This document shows, piece after piece, positions 60,029-64,000 of a stretch of DNA of 64,000 nucleotides. The stretch spans positions 93,310,001-93,374,000 of the forward strand of contig OZ231126.1 in assembly GCA_965153355.1 (NCBI GenBank), written 5' to 3'. The position numbers and the translations under genes are program-made. Origin of the DNA: Flaccisagitta enflata. Lineage: Eukaryota > Chaetognatha > Sagittoidea > Aphragmophora. Position 1 is the stretch's first letter; every line of letters begins with the position of its first letter. A model generated the notes under the pieces. That model was not told the DNA's origin and did not search any database. It saw only the letters and a list, made by a program, of their open reading frames with translations.

Positions 60029-60621
60029 TGCAAATAATTGGCTTAATAACCACGTGGGCTCACCCTTGGTTTGTTAACTTGTTCGTTTGTTCGCTTGTTT
60101 GTTTGTTTGTTTGCAACAAAAAGAACCGACAATCTTTGTCTACGACAAAACATTGAAATAGATCAAGCAAATGCTTGTCATCGATTATTAGATCAAACTG
60201 AGTTCGCGTCAATGATGGACGGATCTCAAAATAACGATTCAGTGTAACTGAAAACCACATTTCAAATTTAAAAAAAAAACTCAGACAAAAACCATTCAGT
60301 CAGCTGACTCGGTATTCAAGATTGCTTACACGTCAAACTCGGTGACCACGCAACTGAGTCTATGATACAGATTCATGCTGGAAAAAAAAAGACTTATCCT
60401 TTTTTTGACACTGCATTAGCAAATCGCAGTCGAGATGCATGGTTGATAGTCAATGTATCAAAGTGATACAAACTGTAAAGATTCAGTGTTTAAGCAACTG
60501 AGAAAATGTTACGGCATTTAGTCCAATTCAAGATGACCAATTGAGAAAAAAGAATTCAGGGATCGGCCGAGAGGCTTCAAGCATGGCGTTTAATCAGTGC
60601 ATTTTGCATGTAGATATGCAC

Positions 60622-60679
60622 ACAGGCGCGTGTCTAGTGGCATTGTGGATAAAGGGGTTCGATTCCCCGTATAAGGAAC
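60622..60679 (+). other. tRNA-like segment heading the second 213-bp repeat
   Basis: A GGTTCGATTCC Pol III B-box (60653-60663) sits in a perfect T-arm (GGGGTTCGATTCCCC), and GTGTCTAGTGG resembles an A-box about 25 bp upstream. There is too little room for an anticodon arm, so it is not a functional tRNA gene; it is more likely a tRNA-derived SINE head or remnant. Confidence 0.5.
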
Positions 60680-60681
60680 CA

Positions 60682-60894
60682 CAGTAGAGCCTAATGCTCT
60701 GGGTATATCAAAGGAAAAGACAGTCAAGTCTGAGTAAATGCGTGTATATTTGTCAAAACCGAAGAGAGGACGAGATAAAGGAGATCTGCCACGAGAAACC
60801 AGGTCGCGCTCTTTTATACTGAGGAGAGAGAAGGAGAGAGAGAGGAGAGAGAGAGAAGAAGAGACGAGAGGAGAGAGCGTCTCTCCTCGGTCGC
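60682..60894 (+). repeat. 213-bp dispersed repeat, copy 2
   Basis: Identical to 56443-56655 over the full 213 bp; flanks differ. Directly follows the tRNA-like segment. Confidence 0.9.
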
Positions 60895-61197
60895 CTTTTC
60901 TATCTTATCGTATTGTATTAATCTATTCATTCATCCATTCATCATGATGTAAAATATAAAAAACAATTTCTTTGTCCTTAATTCTGATTCGTCCCATTTA
61001 GCAAATGTTTCCAGTCCTGACTTGGTGCGTTCCTCACTGACACGATTCGGTCGATACTCACAAACCAAAATGTGGCGGCTGAAATTCGTTAATATGTGTT
61101 CACGCTGTTAACGCGATTAACTGATGTAATCGTGTTTGTTGTCGTCATTAGTAACACGCCCTCAGACACGCCCTCAGACACATTAGGGAACTTGTGA

Positions 61198-62225
61198 ATG
61201 ATGGATCGAAGTCGTTACGCGTTGATTTTATTTTGTCAACATCTGCTTCTCTTCCTCGACATTCTCCTCAACTCCTTCTCGGAACTTTTCCCCGTGGCCA
61301 ACGTCATCCTCCTCCTCATCTGCATCCTTCAAGATCTCTTCATTTTATTCGCGCTTATTGTTCTCTTCTTGCTCTTCTTCAATACATTCATTTTTCAGGT
61401 ATTAGGTTCATGCGGACAAACAGCAAGAGAGTAGAAGACGACATGAAAATGAAAGAATGGAAGAATAAAAGAAAGATGAAATGAAAGAGAGACAGAAAGA
61501 GTAAAAGAAAGCAAGAGAGAAAGAAAATAGTCGCAAAAGCGTTAGATGGTCAGCGGTACCCGTTGCCCCTATTTGAGTGTATGTTGGTGTGAGGTGGTTA
61601 GAGGGGCAGCGGCCCCGAAGGGGCCGATGACCTATGCTGTTTTTATATGAGCCTTAAGGCTGGAATTAGGGCCTGGAGGCTGGGATATGAGCCTTGCGGC
61701 TGGGATTTGAGCCTAGGAGCTGCATTTAGAGCCCCGAGCTGATATTTGAGCCACAAGGCTGGGATTTGAGCCTCAAGGCTGGGATTTGAGCCTCAAGGCT
61801 GGGATTTGAGCCTTGAGGCTAGGATTTGGGCCTTGAGGCTGGGATTTGAGCCTTGAGGCTGGAATTTGAGCCTTGAGGCTGAGATTTGAGCTTTGAGGCT
61901 TGGGTATGTGTCTTGAGGCTGGGATTTGAGCCTCAAGGCTGAGATTGAGCCTCGAAGCTGGGATTTGAGCTTTGAGACTGGGATTTGAGCTTTGAGGCTG
62001 TGATTTCAGCTTTGAGGCTGGGATTTGAGCTTTGAGGCTGGGATTTGAGCCTCAAGGCTAGGATTTGGGCCTTGAGACTAGGATTACGGCCTCGAGACTA
62101 GGATTTGGGTCTCAACGGGGGGGGGGGGGGGGGACGTAGGAGAAGAAGGAGGAGGAGGAGAAGGAGGAGAAATTTCTCCTGTGTGAAAGCATAGGTCATC
62201 GGCCCCTTCGGGGCCGCTGCCCAAA

Positions 62226-62280
<55 letters not shown>

Positions 62281-62783
62281 GAAGGAAGAAAAAAGAAAAG
62301 GAAAGAAAGGAAAGAGAAAAGAAGTGAAAAAAAAATTGTAAAGAAACAAAGTCGAGTAGACCAACAGTCGAACAAACGCGTTACCGACCAACCAACCGAC
62401 CGACTAACGGATACAACCTCTTAAACAGCATATTGAGATTGTCATTGATGGATCAATTTCTTAAACCCTCTCCCCTCTTCCATTCTCAGGCGGGTCTGGT
62501 CTCAGTTCTCCTTAGCAAATTTGCCACCACCATTTTCGTGACTCTGAGTTATCTCGGCCTGACGGTCGGCTTCCACGTTTGGATGTTGACGACGCGTTGG
62601 GACTTGAAACCTTCTCAAGTGGCGTTGGTCTGGACGAACGGATTGACAGCGCTTTACGGCGTCCAGAAAGTCGCGTCATTGGCTTATTATTACTTTTATA
62701 AACGGACGGCGTTAAAAATGAGCGATCCTCGTTATTACGAAGATGGCGCCTGGCTCAGAGAACAGCTGGCGGCCAGAAACTGA
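61198..62783 (+). CDS. TMEM138: Transmembrane protein 138 (two exons)
   Basis: Exons 61198-61398 and 62490-62783 (TGA), phase 0, give 164 residues (vertebrate proteins are 162). The start could also be the next codon, also ATG (61201), which fits the usual N-terminus slightly better. Four membrane spans: about 8-30 (LILFCQHLLLFLDILLNSFSEL), 35-66 (VANVILLLICILQDLFILFALIV, FFNTFIFQ), 75-100 (TTIFVTLSYLGLTVGFHVWML) and about 113-133. Family signatures: NSFSEL, FFNTFxFQAGLV, LHVW/FHVWxxxxRW, FYKRTA, DPxxYxDxxWLR. TMEM138 acts at the ciliary transition zone and, in vertebrates, is a Joubert-syndrome gene adjacent to TMEM216. No TMEM216 is visible in the 1.2 kb that follow. The 1.1-kb intron contains an inverted-repeat/minisatellite element. 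Confidence 0.93.
61548..62222 (+). mobile_element. Inverted-repeat element with private minisatellite, copy 3
   Basis: Arms 61604-61638 and 62188-62222 are perfect 35-bp inverted copies beginning GGGCAGCGGCCCCGAAGGGG. The interior is a ~20-bp minisatellite (GCTGGGATTTGAGCCTTGAG type, about 61655-62110). GGTCAGCGGTACCCG lies outside the left arm (61548). It lies in the TMEM138 intron. Same architecture as 36669-37419 but a different minisatellite and a different distal part of the arms. Confidence 0.9.
62224..62283 (+). repeat. (GAAA)n microsatellite
   Basis: About 14 GAAA units directly after the inverted-repeat element. Confidence 0.95.
62350..62428 (-). repeat. Hairpin-headed short element, subtype B, copy 4 (reversed, partial)
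   Basis: Contains CGAACAAACGCGTTACCGAC, CCAACCAACC and ACGGATACAACCTCTTAAAC, reversed subtype B blocks. The head hairpin is degraded. It lies about 60 bp before the TMEM138 exon 2 acceptor. Confidence 0.55.
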
Positions 62784-62799
62784 AACAAACACGGGATAA

Positions 62800-62988
62800 G
62801 AATATCGTTGCGGACGGTTGGGCAGAGGCATTCAACCTCCATCCATACCCTAACCCCAACCACGCACACACAAACAAACACGAAAAGTGTCTAAAACGCT
62901 CATATTTCCACTTTTCAACTCAATCACCACGGACATACGGACGGACCGATGGACAAAGTCTTTTATAGAGTTGCGTGTCCGCAACTAA
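62800..62988 (-). repeat. Hairpin-headed short element, subtype A, copy 7 (reversed)
   Basis: Contains GTTGCGGACGGTTGGGCAG, the CCACTTTTCAACTC block, GGACGGACCGATGGACAAAG, and ends with AGTTGCGTGTCCGCAACT (62969-62986) then AAAA. Starts about 20 bp after the TMEM138 stop, so probably within its 3' UTR. Confidence 0.85.
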
Positions 62989-62989
62989 A

Positions 62990-64000
62990 AATGTACTACT
63001 TTAACTCAAAGACACTTCTTGATTGTTTCGTCACTCGTCGGGCGGTCTTCGTCAGTAGTTTCCCTTGATTTCTCTTTCACTTAATATGTAAAGTAGCTAC
63101 AGTAAGATTCCTAACAGACCGACCGACGAAGAACCGATAGTACGACAACTTTTAATTGCATGTACAATTTGTATTCTGGGATAAAGAGGGGAAAATGAAA
63201 TGGTAAATTGATTAGAGCAATGATGATAATGAATCGAATAATCTTCTTCTTTATTCTTCTTCTTTATCTTCGGCTTCTTCTTTATTCTTCTTCTTTATCT
63301 TCGACTTCTTCTTTATTCTTTGACTTCTTCTTTATTCTCCTTCTTTATCGTCGGTCCGTCTATTCTTACGTCCATATCATGTCCGATCAGTCCCTCTGTT
63401 CGGTCTCTCTTTAAAGCCTTTACCGAAATTGGTATCGGGCTTTATCCTCGTCGTCGGACTATTATTTTCTCACTAAAACTAAATCTTATCTCTCCGCGGA
63501 AACGATCAGTTGCTCGTATCGACACGAACTGAGCTACGAGCTCGATCTATCTCGTATTTGTTGACTTCTCGTCGGCGTAATTTCTTTCCTCCGAGCGGAC
63601 CGATCGGCTTATGGCTCTCATGACTATATGGTCCGACGGAGGCTCGATACACCCCCGTCGAACCGATTTTCGGTTCCTTTTTTAGAGGCTTCGTTGGACC
63701 TATTGTTCTTTTCCTGCTGTATTTATTTTATTTAATACAACTCTGGTTTGGAACTCGTCTTTATTTCTTAAACTGTCTTAACTTGAAACATTCAACATGG
63801 CATCAATCAATCAGTTTCGACGATTGGCATAGTATCTCCCTTCGTGTGTGTGTGTCATCCGTTTTTATAGCGTTCCCCGGGAAGTTTCCCGCTTGCCCTT
63901 TCTTGTCAAATATAGGGAGTGTCTGTTACTCTGACCGTGCCGTCTCTATACTCCGCCAATCGTCGGGTACAGATATTTCATTATCAAAGAACATGAAACA
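62990..64000. other. No gene seen
   Basis: CTT/TTC-rich pyrimidine sequence at 63240-63360, then unique sequence. No ORF or exon with recognisable motifs on either strand. Confidence 0.5.

Noticed and set aside
60622-60679. Functional tRNA gene
   Set aside because: No room for an anticodon arm and no matching acceptor stem; only B-box/T-arm and a weak A-box.
62990-64000. TMEM216 or another gene after TMEM138
   Set aside because: No membrane-protein exon or other recognisable exon on either strand in the remaining sequence.

Overview
The window is nuclear DNA of a ciliated, probably invertebrate, animal. The genes are split by GT-AG introns, their products belong to animal ciliary or F-box families, there is degenerate TTAGGG telomere-like DNA, and both LTR and non-LTR retrotransposons are present. 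Microsatellites (GA, CA, CAA, GAAA, ATCT) are extremely abundant. I could not name the species; all statements of homology rest on my own reading of protein motifs, without database searches.

Five host genes could be assembled exon by exon with consistent splice phases, all on the + strand: (1) the 3' part of a doublecortin-domain protein, DCDC1-like (4123-11328, six exons); (2) MORN5 (13733-38382, four exons); (3) FBXO15 (39035-54957, five exons); (4) CFAP144/FAM183 (55463-56237, two exons); (5) TMEM138 (61198-62783, two exons). DCDC1, MORN5, CFAP144 and TMEM138 are microtubule, axoneme or transition-zone proteins, so this is a run of cilium-related genes.

The most striking object is a 19.1-kb LTR retrotransposon (16362-35475) inside MORN5 intron 3. 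Its two 553-bp LTRs differ at only two positions, it has a TATA box, a primer-binding-site candidate and a polypurine tract, and four long intact ORFs: an RS-rich protein with a PPxY motif and a CCHC-like knuckle; a Ty3-type gag; a Ty3/gypsy pol (PR-RT-RH-IN, all catalytic residues present) with a ~590-residue Pro/Ala-rich tail; and a 1411-residue protein with a DEDDy 3'-5' exonuclease domain plus a second, apparently dead, exonuclease-like domain. From memory of the literature, DEDDy exonuclease ORF3s have been reported in LTR and Penelope-like retroelements of bdelloid rotifers; this looks like a related but differently organised element.

The rest is repeat-rich: a degraded CR1/L2-like non-LTR element in FBXO15 intron 4; two ~550-bp fold-back elements; a dispersed family of short elements headed by a perfect hairpin (about twelve copies in at least three hairpin subtypes); a family of inverted-repeat elements carrying private minisatellites (three copies); a palindrome-rich higher-order array in FBXO15 intron 2; and several minisatellites. 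Microsatellites abut many splice sites and in some cases appear to form the splice signal. The region 1-4122 and the last ~1.2 kb hold no gene that I can support.
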